A DNA stretch of 38,600 bases, taken from the NCBI GenBank assembly GCA_013203785.1, contig JABMPJ010000186.1, forward strand, positions 1 to 38,600. The letters are read 5' to 3'. Each line of letters opens with the position of its first letter. Position 1 is the stretch's first letter. The translations under genes and the position numbers were made by a program. The stretch is from Lentisphaerota bacterium (GTDB lineage: Bacteria > Verrucomicrobiota > Kiritimatiellia > UBA8416 > JABMPJ01). The notes beneath the pieces were generated by a model, which saw only the letters and a program-made list of their open reading frames with translations, was not told the DNA's origin and made no database searches. Shown piece after piece: positions 1 through 8,725 of this stretch.

Positions 1-1
1 C

Positions 2-499
2 TGCTTCAACAGCAGGCTTTTCCCCCCTGATGAAGCTGTGGAATGGGAAACAGATCATTGGCGCCTCGAACGCCGTCGACTTGCACGCGTAGCCGTCACC
101 CCGGAAGAGATCGGCCTGTGCGGCTGCTGGCAAGTCATTGCGGTACGCCGTGAACGCGTGCACTTGGGCCCTGCCCCGAAAGAACCCAGCGACGAGATCA
201 GCTATTACGCAACCAGTGTCGCTCAGGCGGAATACAACGATGACGACTTGCTCAAAGCGATCAGAGATCACTGGTCCGCGATAGAGAACGGCGTGCATTA
301 TCGGCGCGACGTGAGTTTCAGCGAGGATGCCTCTCGCATTGCGCATCGTTCAGCGGCGCATGCCATGGCCTCGCTGCGCAATCTCGCGATCGGTCTGTAT
401 GAACTTCAGAAAGATCGAGGGCGGGTCGGCGCGAGCGGCTGCAAATCCTGGTCTCGCAAGATGACCGTGTCGAAGGCGCTCACGTTGCTACGCTCATGA
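2..499 (+). pseudogene. ISAs1-family transposase, C-terminal part (5' end outside window)
   Basis: The reading frame is open from the first bases of the window and ends at 499. The protein resembles the C-terminal third of ISAs1/H-repeat DDE transposases. It has the stretch 'RDHWSAIENGVHYRRDVSF' followed by 'SEDASRI', which in this family carries the catalytic glutamate of the DDE triad (IENGxHxxxDVxFxED), then the usual 'SWSRKMTVSKAL' type tail. The upstream part with the two aspartates would lie outside the window, so I cannot tell whether the element is intact. A GTG at 38 is the first possible start inside the window but is probably internal. No terminal inverted repeat was recognised after 499. 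Family assignment is fairly sure; activity is unknown. Confidence 0.75.
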
Positions 500-754
500 A
501 CATAACCCCGACATCCGTAATCAGCAGCATCTCATGGCAGGCTCGGCGGGGCGCTACGGCATCCGCGTGCGATTGCCGGCGATCTGATGATCGGAAGTAC
601 GGGCCGGAGGGCTTCCACGGCGCCGACGTGACCGACGATCCGGCACGCCGCTACGCCTGACCGATGATTCGTTGCCTATATGGCAATTATGCACCACTCC
701 GGCCATCTCAGATGAAATACCCCTGCCGCAGCACCCTCATTCGCTTTCTTCTCC
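500..754. other. Gene-poor gap with possible decayed coding remnant
   Basis: There is no convincing complete gene between the transposase remnant and the tRNA region. Two short open stretches in different frames (about 528-587 and 586-660, the second ending in a TGA) have protein-like composition and could be the tail of an older gene broken by a frameshift. They are too short to assign. A-rich and T-rich bases increase after 660, as expected for a promoter-containing spacer. Confidence 0.3.
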
Positions 755-781
755 TTGACTTCGGAGCGTCCACCCTATAAC
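755..781 (+). promoter_or_regulatory. Candidate sigma70-type promoter upstream of tRNA-Gln
   Basis: TTGACT at 755-760 is followed after 15 bases by TATAAC at 776-781. The hexamers are good but the spacing is shorter than the usual 17. Transcription would start near 788, about 80 bases before the tRNA, and could continue towards prs. This is a prediction from sequence only. Confidence 0.35.
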
Positions 782-868
782 AATGCGGTTTCGGCTCTGA
801 AAGGCGGGGACTTTGTGCCTGTCGTTCAGGGCATTTTTGATGGATTGGACCCGGGTCGTGGCTTTGCT

Positions 869-942
869 TGCCCGATGGTGTAATGGCAGCACACGGGCCT
901 TTGACGCCCTGAGTCCAGGTTCGAATCCTGGTCGGGCAACCA
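869..942 (+). tRNA. tRNA-Gln (anticodon TTG)
   Basis: A full cloverleaf can be drawn. The acceptor stem TGCCCGA (869-875) pairs with TCGGGCA (932-938), followed by discriminator A939 and an encoded CCA (940-942). The D arm holds the loop TAATGGCAG, and the T arm is CCAGG-TTCGAAT-CCTGG. The anticodon loop CTTTGAC (899-905) places TTG at 901-903, which reads glutamine CAA and, by wobble, CAG. The anticodon stem has four Watson-Crick pairs and a C-T mismatch at its outermost position (27-43). Protein-like ORFs across this site on either strand are artefacts of the tRNA. Confidence 0.95.
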
Positions 943-967
943 CGCGCCGGGATCGGGGATCGGAAGC

Positions 968-999
968 CGGAGGCCAGGGGTGCCTCCGTCCTTTGTCCT
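968..999 (+). terminator. Candidate intrinsic terminator after tRNA-Gln
   Basis: CGGAGGC (968-974) pairs perfectly with GCCTCCG (982-988) around a seven-base loop, followed by a pyrimidine-rich run TCCTTTGTCCTT. The T tract is interrupted, so termination may be partial. It lies 26 bases past the tRNA CCA and before prs. Confidence 0.45.
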
Positions 1000-1024
1000 T
1001 AATGGACGGCAGAGGGCGCGTGGC

Positions 1025-1975
1025 ATGGCGAACGGATCGATGAGGAACATGAAGGTATTCAGTGGATCATCCAACCCGCTATTGGCGGGGAAAATAGCGG
1101 AGTACTTGAGCTTGCCGTTGGGCGAGGTCGAGATTCGTCGTTTTCCGGATGAAGAGGTCTTCGTTAAGATCAAAGAGAATATCCGCGGGCGTGATGTGTT
1201 CGTGGTGCAGTCGATCTGCCGTCCACCCAATGAGACCCTGATGGAACTCCTGATCATGATCGATGCGATGAAACGCTCCTCGGCCGATCGCATCACCGCC
1301 GTGATTCCTTACTATGGCTACGCGCGCCAGGATCGCAAGGATCAGCCGCGCGTCCCCATTACAGCCAAATTGGTGGCCAATCTCCTCGTCGCGGCGGGCT
1401 GCAATCGTCTCCTGACCGTTGACCTGCACGCCCAGCAGATCCAGGGCTTCTTCGATATACCGGTGGATCATCTCTATGCCTCGCCCATTATTGTCAAATA
1501 CCTGAAGGGCAAGCATTTTAAGAACCCGGTGGTGGTGTCGCCCGATACCGGAGCGGTCAAGGCCGCGTATGCCTATTCGCAGATGCTCGATTGTGGCCTC
1601 GCGATTGTCGCCAAGCGGCGGACGGGACCGGAGCAGGTTGAGGCTTTCACATTGGTCGGTGATGTCAAAGGCTGCACGGCGATCATGGTGGACGACATGA
1701 CCAGCACCTGTGGCACACTGACCGCCGCCGCCCGATTGCTGGAGAGTCACGGCGCCGGGGAGATCTACGCGGCTGTGACCCACGCCATGCTCACCGATGT
1801 GGGGTGCAAGCGGCTGGTCGAGTCGCCGATTAAGGAGTTGGTCGTCACGGATACGATTCCGCTGACGGTGGGTGATAAATTTCCGGTCACGGAGCTCTCC
1901 GTGTCGGATCTACTGGGTGAAGCGATCCTGAGAATCCATGAGGACCAGTCGGTGACCTCATTGTTCAGACTGTAA
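1025..1975 (+). CDS. prs: Ribose-phosphate pyrophosphokinase (PRPP synthetase)
   Basis: Makes 5-phosphoribosyl 1-pyrophosphate from ribose 5-phosphate and ATP in the cytoplasm, feeding purine, pyrimidine, NAD, His and Trp synthesis. With the ATG at 1025 the protein is 316 residues, the usual length for class I enzymes. Visible motifs are 'FSGSSNPLLAGKIAEYL' near the N-terminus, the catalytic/ATP region 'YYGYARQDRK', 'DLHAQQIQGFF' from about residue 133, and the PRPP-binding loop 'VDDMTSTCGT' at about 222-231. The frame is open back to 980 but homology begins only at 'MKVFSG'. ATGs at 1040 and 1049 are alternative starts. It heads a same-strand run with rplY 13 bases downstream, the common prs-rplY-pth order. 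Confidence 0.95.
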   Translation: MANGSMRNMKVFSGSSNPLLAGKIAEYLSLPLGEVEIRRFPDEEVFVKIKENIRGRDVFVVQSICRPPNETLMELLIMIDAMKRSSADRITAVIPYYGYARQDRKDQPRVPITAKLVANLLVAAGCNRLLTVDLHAQQIQGFFDIPVDHLYASPIIVKYLKGKHFKNPVVVSPDTGAVKAAYAYSQMLDCGLAIVAKRRTGPEQVEAFTLVGDVKGCTAIMVDDMTSTCGTLTAAARLLESHGAGEIYAAVTHAMLTDVGCKRLVESPIKELVVTDTIPLTVGDKFPVTELSVSDLLGEAILRIHEDQSVTSLFRL

Positions 1976-1988
1976 AAGGGGTGCGAAG

Positions 1989-2621
1989 ATGGCGGGCGAA
2001 GCGATAGTACAGATTGAGACGCGGAACGAGTCCGGTACGGCGGCAGCACGACGGTTGCGCCGCACCGGCTGGGTGCCGGCCGTTGTGGCCAATCAGGATG
2101 GGAGCACCACATCGGTGAAGCTCGAGCGACATGGCTTCGAGATGATGCTGCGTCACCATCAGAGCGATAACATGATTTTGGATGTGGCGCTCGACGGCGG
2201 GGCGGCGGTGAAGGCTCTCCTGCAGGACATTCAGCGCAGCACCCTCACGGGTGCCGTGATTCACGCCGATTTCACAATGATTTCGATGACCGAGGTCCTC
2301 GTGGTCAACGTTTCGATCGCCCTCAAGGGTGAGCCCGTGGGCGTGGCGCTACAGGATGGTATCCTGGAGCAGCTCGTGCATGAAGTGGAGGTCGAAGGTC
2401 TGGCTGGTGCCATGGTGGACACGTTGGTGGCGGATGTCTCGGGTCTCTCGATCGGCGACAGCGTTCTGGCCGGCGATCTGCCTCTGCCTGAAGGATTAAC
2501 CCTGCTGACCGAGGCGGATATCGCTGTGGCGACCGTGTTGGCACCGCGCGTTGAAGCGGTGGTGGAAGACGCGGAAGATGAGGAAGCCCCCGCTGCTGAA
2601 GAAGGTGAGAGTGAAGAGTAG
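1989..2621 (+). CDS. rplY: 50S ribosomal protein L25 / general stress protein Ctc
   Basis: A 210-residue long-form bL25 (CTC/TL5 type) that binds 5S rRNA in the large subunit. The N-terminal L25 beta-barrel covers about residues 1-95 ('GTAAARRLRRTGWVPAVV' resembles the family's start). The C-terminal TL5 domain follows ('EVEGLAGAMVDTLVADVSGL', 'GDSVLAGDLPLPEG'). The last 20 residues are strongly acidic. A purine-rich AAAAGGGG lies just upstream of the ATG. It sits between prs and pth, a widely conserved trio. Confidence 0.93.
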   Translation: MAGEAIVQIETRNESGTAAARRLRRTGWVPAVVANQDGSTTSVKLERHGFEMMLRHHQSDNMILDVALDGGAAVKALLQDIQRSTLTGAVIHADFTMISMTEVLVVNVSIALKGEPVGVALQDGILEQLVHEVEVEGLAGAMVDTLVADVSGLSIGDSVLAGDLPLPEGLTLLTEADIAVATVLAPRVEAVVEDAEDEEAPAAEEGESEE

Positions 2622-2636
2622 GTGGGAGCGTCGGCT

Positions 2637-3224
2637 GTGAACGTGATCGTGGGTCTCGGCAATCCGGGACAACGATACGAGCGGACGCCGCACAACGTGG
2701 GCTTTGACGTGGTGGACCGGCTCGCGCAGCGGGTCGGGTGCAGGGTGCGGCGCAGCCTGCGGTTCCGGGCACGCGCAGGCAAGGCGCTCATGGCTGGGAG
2801 TCCGGTCCTGCTGGTGAAGCCCGAGACGTTTATGAATAACAGTGGCCTCGCGGTGGCGGGCGCACTGCGGTATTTCAAGGTGAGCCGTGATGGCTTGGTC
2901 GTAGTGTTGGATGATGCGGATCTGCCCGTGGGTCGGATACGCATTCGCCCGGCGGGCCGCAGCGGTGGCCATCGTGGGTTGGCGTCGGTGATTGAACATG
3001 TGGGCGGGGATGACTTTGCGCGGGTGCGCATTGGGGTAGGCCGTCGCAAGCAGGACGAGAATCTGGTCAGCCATGTGCTCCGGCCCTATGGGACGGAGGA
3101 GTGGCAGGACATAATGAAAGTAGTGGAGTGCGCCGCGGATGCGGTCGAGCAAATCGTCGAGTCGGGTGTGGAGGCGGCAATGAACGCTTTCAACGGAATC
3201 GCGGTTTTGCCGGAGCAGCTGTAG
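2637..3224 (+). CDS. pth: Peptidyl-tRNA hydrolase
   Basis: Releases peptides from peptidyl-tRNAs that drop off the ribosome, recycling tRNA. The family signatures are present: 'VGLGNPGQRYERTPHNVGF' at the N-terminus with the catalytic His in 'PHNVGF', 'KPETFMNNSG', and 'GRSGGHRGLASV'. Length from the GTG at 2637 is 195 residues, normal for the family. A second in-frame GTG at 2622 directly follows the rplY stop and would add five residues. I prefer 2637 because GGTGGGAG (2621-2628) lies at ribosome-binding distance and because the conserved protein begins 'VNVIVGLGNPG'. Confidence 0.93.
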   Translation: MNVIVGLGNPGQRYERTPHNVGFDVVDRLAQRVGCRVRRSLRFRARAGKALMAGSPVLLVKPETFMNNSGLAVAGALRYFKVSRDGLVVVLDDADLPVGRIRIRPAGRSGGHRGLASVIEHVGGDDFARVRIGVGRRKQDENLVSHVLRPYGTEEWQDIMKVVECAADAVEQIVESGVEAAMNAFNGIAVLPEQL

Positions 3225-3261
3225 CCACAGGCGGACGGATAGATCCGCAGGGGAGCAGGAG

Positions 3262-3609
3262 ATGGCGTTGAAGACATACGACATGATTTGCATTTTTCCG
3301 ACCTCGCTGAGCGAAGAAGCGCTCGGGGCCGTACTGACGCGTATCGACGATGAGATTGGCCGATTGGGTGGCAGTGTGCTTTCCAAGCAGCCTCGCGGGG
3401 AGCGTGTTTTTGCACGTCCAATGCACAAGCGCGACGCGGGTCTCTACATGACCATGCGCTGTGATCTTGATTCTGAAAGCATTGACGCGCTGCAGGCCCG
3501 TTTGAAGCTGGTGGACGATCTGTTCCGGTCTCAGATCCTCGTCGCAAACTTCAAGGAAGACGCCGTCGAAGAGGCCGCCGTTGCCGAGGAGCGCCCGAGC
3601 GATGGCTGA
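3262..3609 (+). CDS. rpsF: 30S ribosomal protein S6
   Basis: bS6, 115 residues, binds the S18 partner and the central domain of 16S rRNA. The family start 'KTYDMICIFPTSLSEEAL' and the later 'YMTMRCDLDSESIDALQARLKL' are recognisable. The C-terminal tail is acidic and low-complexity, as is common. A GGGGAGCAGGAG ribosome-binding site precedes the ATG. The last eight bases overlap the start of ssb, so the two are probably translationally coupled. rpsF-ssb-rpsR-rplI is the classical cluster. Confidence 0.95.
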   Translation: MALKTYDMICIFPTSLSEEALGAVLTRIDDEIGRLGGSVLSKQPRGERVFARPMHKRDAGLYMTMRCDLDSESIDALQARLKLVDDLFRSQILVANFKEDAVEEAAVAEERPSDG

Positions 3610-4087
3610 TCTCAATCGCGTCTTTCTGATGGGAAACCTGACGGCCGATCCTGAGGTGCGCTATGCGCCGTCGGGCGAAGCGGTTGGCGATCTGCGCATG
3701 GCGATCAATCGCCGTTACAAGGGGCGTGATGGCCAGGAGCACGAGGAGGTCTGCTACGTCTCTGTGGTGGTGTGGGGGCGTCAGGCCGAGACCTGCGGGC
3801 AGTACCTGAAGAAGGGCTCCCAAGTCATGGTTGAGGGTGGCCTCAAGTATGAACAGTGGGAAAAAGAGGGTCAGAAACACAGCAAGCTTTTGGTACGCGC
3901 GAACCGCGTACAGTTCCTGGGCGGACGGCCGCAGGGACAGGGCGGCGACGATGAGTCGCAGCGGGAGGGCCGTGCGCCCGCCCCGGCGGATCGCCCCGCC
4001 GCCCCGCCCGCTCCCGAGCCGGTACCGGAACCACCGCCTGCCGGGGCGACAACAGAGATGGACGACGATGAAAACCTGCCCTTCTGA
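3602..4087 (+). CDS. ssb: Single-stranded DNA-binding protein
   Basis: Coats ssDNA during replication, repair and recombination. The OB-fold covers about residues 1-105 ('NRVFLMGNLTADPEVRYAPSG' start, then 'VSVVVWGRQAE', 'KGSQVMVEGGLKYEQWE'). It is followed by a proline/alanine-rich linker (about 115-150) and the canonical acidic tip 'MDDDENLPF', which recruits partner proteins. The protein is 161 residues. The start ATG at 3602 lies within the end of rpsF; the frame extends to 3581 but those residues match nothing in the family. A DnaB helicase gene follows in the same run. Confidence 0.95.
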   Translation: MADLNRVFLMGNLTADPEVRYAPSGEAVGDLRMAINRRYKGRDGQEHEEVCYVSVVVWGRQAETCGQYLKKGSQVMVEGGLKYEQWEKEGQKHSKLLVRANRVQFLGGRPQGQGGDDESQREGRAPAPADRPAAPPAPEPVPEPPPAGATTEMDDDENLPF

Positions 4088-4128
4088 GGGGTAGACAAAG
4101 CAAAAGAAGGTAGGAGGATTCTCCCGTA

Positions 4129-4371
4129 ATGGCCAGGAAACCAACAAAACGGACAACAAAACGGCGCACCCCGGATCGTGGTGCCATCAAGGCGCCGCGC
4201 CACCTGGACGGTGTCAAGCAGATCCGCTCCAACGACTACGAGCTACTGCGCAAGTTCATGACCGATCATGGCAAAATCATGCCGGCGCGCACTGTAGGCG
4301 CGAGCGCCAAGCAGCAGCGTCAGATCAAGCGAAGCATTCGCCGAGCGCGCGTCATGGGATTGCTGCCCTAA
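4129..4371 (+). CDS. rpsR: 30S ribosomal protein S18
   Basis: bS18, 80 residues, partner of S6 in the small-subunit platform. It is very basic and carries the conserved core 'IRSNDYELLRKFMTDHGKIMPARTVGASAKQQRQIKRSIRRARVMGLLP' pattern (GKI-PxR-TG-x-x-x-KxQRxxxxxIKRAR). A GGAGG lies 12 bases before the ATG, somewhat far but the best candidate ribosome-binding site. Confidence 0.95.
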   Translation: MARKPTKRTTKRRTPDRGAIKAPRHLDGVKQIRSNDYELLRKFMTDHGKIMPARTVGASAKQQRQIKRSIRRARVMGLLP

Positions 4372-4473
4372 TGACGCGGCCCATGAGGGCACGTCGAGGG
4401 ACAGGGCAAACAAGATAATGCAACAAACGGCGGTGCGCGTTAAGACGTGGCACCCCCAGTAGAGGATAAGCAT

Positions 4474-4923
4474 ATGGCAACGGAAGTTCTGTTGATGGCC
4501 GACGTGAGCGGCGTTGGAAATGAGGGAGAGGTGGTCAAAGTCTCCGATGGCTACGCACGCAACTATCTGTTGCCCCGCAATCTGGGGGCGCCGGTAAACA
4601 AGGCGACGCAGCGTCGTTTGGCCAAGTTGCAAATCGACCGTAGCGCCGAGCGGGCTTCCGCCGTCGCCTCCAGTCGGGCCTTAGCCTCCAAGTTGGCCCA
4701 GGCGTCCTGCACAATCACCGTCAAGGTGGGCGAGGGCGAGCGCCTCTACGGTTCGGTCACCGAAGGCGACATTGTCGACGCCCTCAAGGTCCAGGGCCTG
4801 GCGCTCGATCGGCAGCAGATTGTGCTGGCTGAGCCCATCAAGGAATTGGGTGTCTTCGAGGTCAAGGTGAAGCTTGATCAAGCCATTGACGCGACGCTTA
4901 AGGTTTGGGTTGTTGAGGAATAG
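4474..4923 (+). CDS. rplI: 50S ribosomal protein L9
   Basis: bL9, 149 residues, binds 23S rRNA and helps frame maintenance. The N-domain signature 'VSGVGNEGEVVKVSDGYARN' followed by 'YLLPRNLG' is clear. A helical linker (about 40-75) and the C-domain ('KVGEGERLYGSVTEGDI') follow. The ATG at 4474 is preceded by AGAGGA. An upstream GTG (4447) would add nine non-conserved residues and is unlikely to be used. dnaB starts five bases after the stop. Confidence 0.95.
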   Translation: MATEVLLMADVSGVGNEGEVVKVSDGYARNYLLPRNLGAPVNKATQRRLAKLQIDRSAERASAVASSRALASKLAQASCTITVKVGEGERLYGSVTEGDIVDALKVQGLALDRQQIVLAEPIKELGVFEVKVKLDQAIDATLKVWVVEE

Positions 4924-4928
4924 TCCAC

Positions 4929-6356
4929 ATGGCCATGGTAGCTTCTTCCTCCGTGCCCACGGCCCCGTCGGACCGTGTGCCACCCTATAGCGAAGAGGCC
5001 GAAAAAGGTGTATTGGGTTCGATTCTGCTCGACTCCGTGCGTGTCATGGATATCTGTATCGAGCATCGGCTCAGCGAGGATTCCTTCTACGCTCCCGTGC
5101 ACCGCACCGTGTACGAGGCCATGTTGGCCCTGCACGGTCAGAGCCGTGTAATCGATGTTCTAACCGTCTCAGAACAGCTCAAGGACTTCGGCAAGCTCGA
5201 GAGCAGCGGCGGCATGGCCGCGCTCAATCAGCTGATCGATTCCACTCCCACGGCGGCCCACGCCGAATACTACATCGATATCGTCTATCAGAAGCACCTC
5301 CTGCGGCGCATCATCACCTGCGCCCGTATCGCCGAGACAGAGTGCTACGCTCCGGTCGATAGCGCCGACCAACTCCTTAGCACGGTCGAGCAGTCTTTCC
5401 TGGATATCAACGAACAGCGCTACGGCACCACTACGCCCTGGCCAGTGGCGGTCAAAGAGACCATGGCCCACGTGGACATGATTCTGGAGACCGGCAAGGG
5501 CATCTCGGGACTCTCCACCGGATTTGAGAATCTGGACCGCATCACGATGGGATTGCGCGCTGGTGAGATGATTGTCCTGGCCGCCCGTCCCTCCATGGGA
5601 AAGACATCGCTGGCAATGAATATTGCCGAAAATGTGGCGCTCGGTAAGCTGGATCCGGATGGTAAGCCGCACGCGGTTGGCATCTTCAGTCTCGAAATGT
5701 CCTATGACGCCCTCGCCATGCGGATGCTCTGTTCCCACGCGGGCGTGCCGTCGACGAAAATCCAGCGCGGCTACGTCTCCAATATCGATCACGGCAAGCT
5801 GGTACAGGCGGCGTCGGTGCTCAACAAGGCACCACTGTTCCTTGATGATACAGGTGGCCTGGATGTGCTCGAAGTGCGCGCCCGCGCGCGCCGTATGCGC
5901 AAGAAACACAATATTGAGCTGATCGTGATCGACTACCTGCAGCTGATGCACTCCAAGGAGTATGCGCGTCAGGGGCGCCAGATCGAGACCTCCCAGATCT
6001 CCGGCAATATCAAGGCCATGGCGAAGGAGCTGCGCGTGCCGGTGCTCGTGCTGAGCCAGCTCAGCCGGGCGCCCGAACAGCGCGACGCCAAAAGCGGGAA
6101 ACCCAAGCTCTCCGACCTGCGCGATTCCGGTGCGATCGAGCAGGATGCCGACGTGGTCTTCATGCTACGCCGTCCCTCGCGCTACCCGGATGACGAGCAG
6201 CATGATGACCGGCTGCTGGCGATTGTGGATGTGGCCAAGCACCGCAACGGCCCGACGGGCGAGGTGCTGCTCAATTTTGAAGAGGAATACACACGCTTCC
6301 GTGACCGAGCACGGGGGGTTGATGATTTTGATGCTGCTGGTCCGGAGGATGAATGA
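4929..6356 (+). CDS. dnaB: Replicative DNA helicase DnaB
   Basis: Hexameric 5'-3' helicase that unwinds the replication fork. It is 475 residues with the standard two domains. The N-terminal DnaB domain (about 15-120) starts 'PPYSEEAEKGVLGSILLD'. The RecA-like motor has Walker A 'AARPSMGKTSLAMNIA', Walker B 'IELIVIDYLQLM' and the arginine-finger region 'DLRDSGAIEQDADVVFMLRR'. There is no intein. An ATG at 4935 is an alternative start. Its TGA overlaps the bamA ATG by four bases (ATGA), linking replication and envelope genes in one transcription unit. Confidence 0.96.
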   Translation: MAMVASSSVPTAPSDRVPPYSEEAEKGVLGSILLDSVRVMDICIEHRLSEDSFYAPVHRTVYEAMLALHGQSRVIDVLTVSEQLKDFGKLESSGGMAALNQLIDSTPTAAHAEYYIDIVYQKHLLRRIITCARIAETECYAPVDSADQLLSTVEQSFLDINEQRYGTTTPWPVAVKETMAHVDMILETGKGISGLSTGFENLDRITMGLRAGEMIVLAARPSMGKTSLAMNIAENVALGKLDPDGKPHAVGIFSLEMSYDALAMRMLCSHAGVPSTKIQRGYVSNIDHGKLVQAASVLNKAPLFLDDTGGLDVLEVRARARRMRKKHNIELIVIDYLQLMHSKEYARQGRQIETSQISGNIKAMAKELRVPVLVLSQLSRAPEQRDAKSGKPKLSDLRDSGAIEQDADVVFMLRRPSRYPDDEQHDDRLLAIVDVAKHRNGPTGEVLLNFEEEYTRFRDRARGVDDFDAAGPEDE

Positions 6357-8716
6357 AACGCTGTCTGATACTTGCCACCTGGTTGTTGACCCTCACCACG
6401 TTGTGGGGGCAAGAGGATGCGCGCTCCGTGATTGGCGCGATCGAAGTGCGCAACAGCGGGGCCGGGCGCGTTGATATGAGCTATGTCATGGCGCATACGC
6501 GCATGCGTGTGGGGGAACCTCTCGACCGCAGCCATATCGGGCGCGACGTGCGCAGCCTGCTGGATACAGGGCGCTTCTCTTCGGTCGATGTTGATATTGA
6601 GCCGCGCGATGAAGGTGTCGCCGTGGTGTATGTCATTCGCCGTAAGATGACGCTGGGTGAGAAGGTCATCTTCACGGGCTCGCGCCATTTGCGCGAGAAG
6701 AAGCTGAGATCCCTCCTCGATCTTGGCCTGGGTGACCGCGTCGACGACCATGTGCTGGGCGTACGCACGCGAGCCATCCGCGATGCCTTCCGCGATGACT
6801 ACTATCCCGATGTGGCCCTCACCTGGGACATAGAGGAGACCGATCATGCCCAGGGCCTGGCCCGCCTGCTGGTACACATCGAGTCCGGTGCTCGCTCCAA
6901 GGTTAAGAGCGTCCTGTTCGAAGGTAACACGCAGGTCGGTTACAGCGACCTGCGCCGTGCCATTGGTCGCCCCTCGCCCTTGAGCCCACTCTGGCTCTTC
7001 CGCAAAAAACGCTACGACAGCAATCAGATGGAAGCGATGCGTATGGCTGTGCTCGGCGTTTATCGCCAGCGCGGCTTCCTTGACGTTGTGGTGGATTACC
7101 CTGCGGTGGAGATTGATGCCGAGGGGCGGCAAACCATTACGCTGACGATTCAGGAGGGTATAGCCTATCGCTTCGGCAACATATCGGTTGAGGGCGTGGA
7201 GCGTTTTCCTCAGGCCGAAATCGACGCGCTCGTTATGGCCCGTACCGGGGACACCGCCTCCTCCACCCTGATCGATGCCATTGTGCAGGGCATTGAGGAT
7301 TACTATGGTAGTCGCGGCTATGCCCGTGCCCGTGTGCGCCCCCTGCTCGAATCGAATCGCGCCGCTGGCACCGTGGTCGCCGTGTTTGCCGTGAGTGAGG
7401 GCGAGCTGATACGTGTGGGCAACATCCGAATTCGCGGAAATCGTCGTACGCGTGACAAGGTGATTCGCCGCGAAATCCAGCTCTATCCCGGCGATATCCT
7501 CAACGAAGTCAAAGCCCGTCGCAGCGAGCGCAAGCTGATGAATCTGGGCTTCTTCTCCGACGTGCGTCGCTACCAGCTGGATACCTCCGTTCCCAACCGC
7601 GAGGACGTCGTCTACGACGTCGAGGAGAAACGGTCGGGCCAGTTTCTCTTCGGCGCGGGTTTTTCGAGTGTCGACAACGTCATCGGGTTTGTCGAAGTGT
7701 CGCAGGGCAACTTCGACATCCGTAGCTGGCCCAACTTTACCGGCGGCGGTCAGAAGCTCAAGCTTCGCGCGCAGTTTGGATCCGAGCGCACCGACTACCA
7801 GCTCTCGCTGGTGGAGCCCTGGTTCCTCGACCGTAAACTGTCGCTCGGACTGGATCTCTTCAAGACCGACCTCAACTATACGGACTATGACCTGGAACGC
7901 GTCGGTGCAGCGGTCTCGCTCAGCAAACCGCTGCCCGGCCCTAATCGTATCACCTTCCGCTACTCCCTGCAGGAAACCAAGATCACCGACGTGGCCGATA
8001 CGAATGAATATGTCTACGCCGACTCGCCCTCGGAGACGTATACCTTCAATCGTGAAGAGAACGTGATCAAGAGCACTCTGCGGACCTCCCTGATTCATGA
8101 CACCCGCAACAACCCCTTCATTCCCTCGCGCGGCCTGCGCGCCACGATTTTTGGCGAGCTCTCGGGCGGGCCCTTCGGATTTGATACCGATATTTACGGG
8201 CTGGGAGCGAGCGCCTCGCTCTACATTCCGCTCTGGTGGAATCACGTCTTGACGGTGCGCGGGCGCGGTGAGGTGGTCGAGACCTTTGGCGGTACGGACG
8301 AGGTCACGATCAGTGACCGACTCTTCGCCGGCGGCGGGCGCACCATTCGCGGGTTTGGCTATCGCGATGTGGGTCCCAAGGTGGTGCGCGATGAGCCCTA
8401 TACGGACACCGCTGGCAACCCCGGTACCAATAAGGTCGTTCGGTCTGTGGGCGGCCAGAGCATGGCGCTGGGGACACTCGAATACACCATCCCGTTGGTG
8501 GATGGCATTCGGCTGGCGGCCTTCTACGACGTCGGCGGAGTCTGGCGCGATGCCTATGAATTCAACGCAGGCAACGTAGCCTCTTCGGCCGGTGTGGGCC
8601 TGCGACTGGATATGCCTGGATTTCCTATTCGTATCGATTACGCATGGGACCTCGAGGCGGATGACGAGCTAACGGGAACGGAGAGCTGGGTCATCTGGAT
8701 TGGATACGACAACTAG
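6353..8716 (+). CDS. bamA: Outer membrane protein assembly factor BamA (Omp85)
   Basis: Central pore of the BAM machine that folds beta-barrel proteins into the outer membrane. It is 787 residues. A signal peptide (about 1-20, 'MKRCLILATWLLTLTTLWGQ') is followed by several POTRA repeats over about 22-420 ('KVKSVLFEGNTQVGYSDLRRAI' and 'IRVGNIRIRGNRRTRDKVIRRE' are typical POTRA starts). The C-terminal 16-strand surface-antigen barrel carries the essential L6 motif 'GGRTIRGFGYRD' (VRGF type). It ends in aromatic-rich 'WVIWIGYDN'. ompH/skp and lpxD follow, a grouping seen in many Gram-negative bacteria. A long open frame on the opposite strand here is a coding shadow. Confidence 0.95.
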   Translation: MKRCLILATWLLTLTTLWGQEDARSVIGAIEVRNSGAGRVDMSYVMAHTRMRVGEPLDRSHIGRDVRSLLDTGRFSSVDVDIEPRDEGVAVVYVIRRKMTLGEKVIFTGSRHLREKKLRSLLDLGLGDRVDDHVLGVRTRAIRDAFRDDYYPDVALTWDIEETDHAQGLARLLVHIESGARSKVKSVLFEGNTQVGYSDLRRAIGRPSPLSPLWLFRKKRYDSNQMEAMRMAVLGVYRQRGFLDVVVDYPAVEIDAEGRQTITLTIQEGIAYRFGNISVEGVERFPQAEIDALVMARTGDTASSTLIDAIVQGIEDYYGSRGYARARVRPLLESNRAAGTVVAVFAVSEGELIRVGNIRIRGNRRTRDKVIRREIQLYPGDILNEVKARRSERKLMNLGFFSDVRRYQLDTSVPNREDVVYDVEEKRSGQFLFGAGFSSVDNVIGFVEVSQGNFDIRSWPNFTGGGQKLKLRAQFGSERTDYQLSLVEPWFLDRKLSLGLDLFKTDLNYTDYDLERVGAAVSLSKPLPGPNRITFRYSLQETKITDVADTNEYVYADSPSETYTFNREENVIKSTLRTSLIHDTRNNPFIPSRGLRATIFGELSGGPFGFDTDIYGLGASASLYIPLWWNHVLTVRGRGEVVETFGGTDEVTISDRLFAGGGRTIRGFGYRDVGPKVVRDEPYTDTAGNPGTNKVVRSVGGQSMALGTLEYTIPLVDGIRLAAFYDVGGVWRDAYEFNAGNVASSAGVGLRLDMPGFPIRIDYAWDLEADDELTGTESWVIWIGYDN

Positions 8717-8725
8717 GAGTGGACT

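Noticed and set aside
500..660. Frameshifted coding remnant ending 'DDPARRYA'
   Set aside because: Two short frames look protein-like, but they are too short to name a family or to call a pseudogene with confidence.
737..1296. Minus-strand ORFs with a 'PGFEPGL' or 'DQDSNLD' type peptide
   Set aside because: These peptides are the familiar translation of a tRNA gene read antisense; tRNA-Gln is at 869-942 and prs covers the rest.
6182..8245. 687-codon open frame antisense to bamA
   Set aside because: It lies wholly across clear bamA coding sequence, has no domain features, and is explained by GC-rich codon use leaving the opposite frame open.
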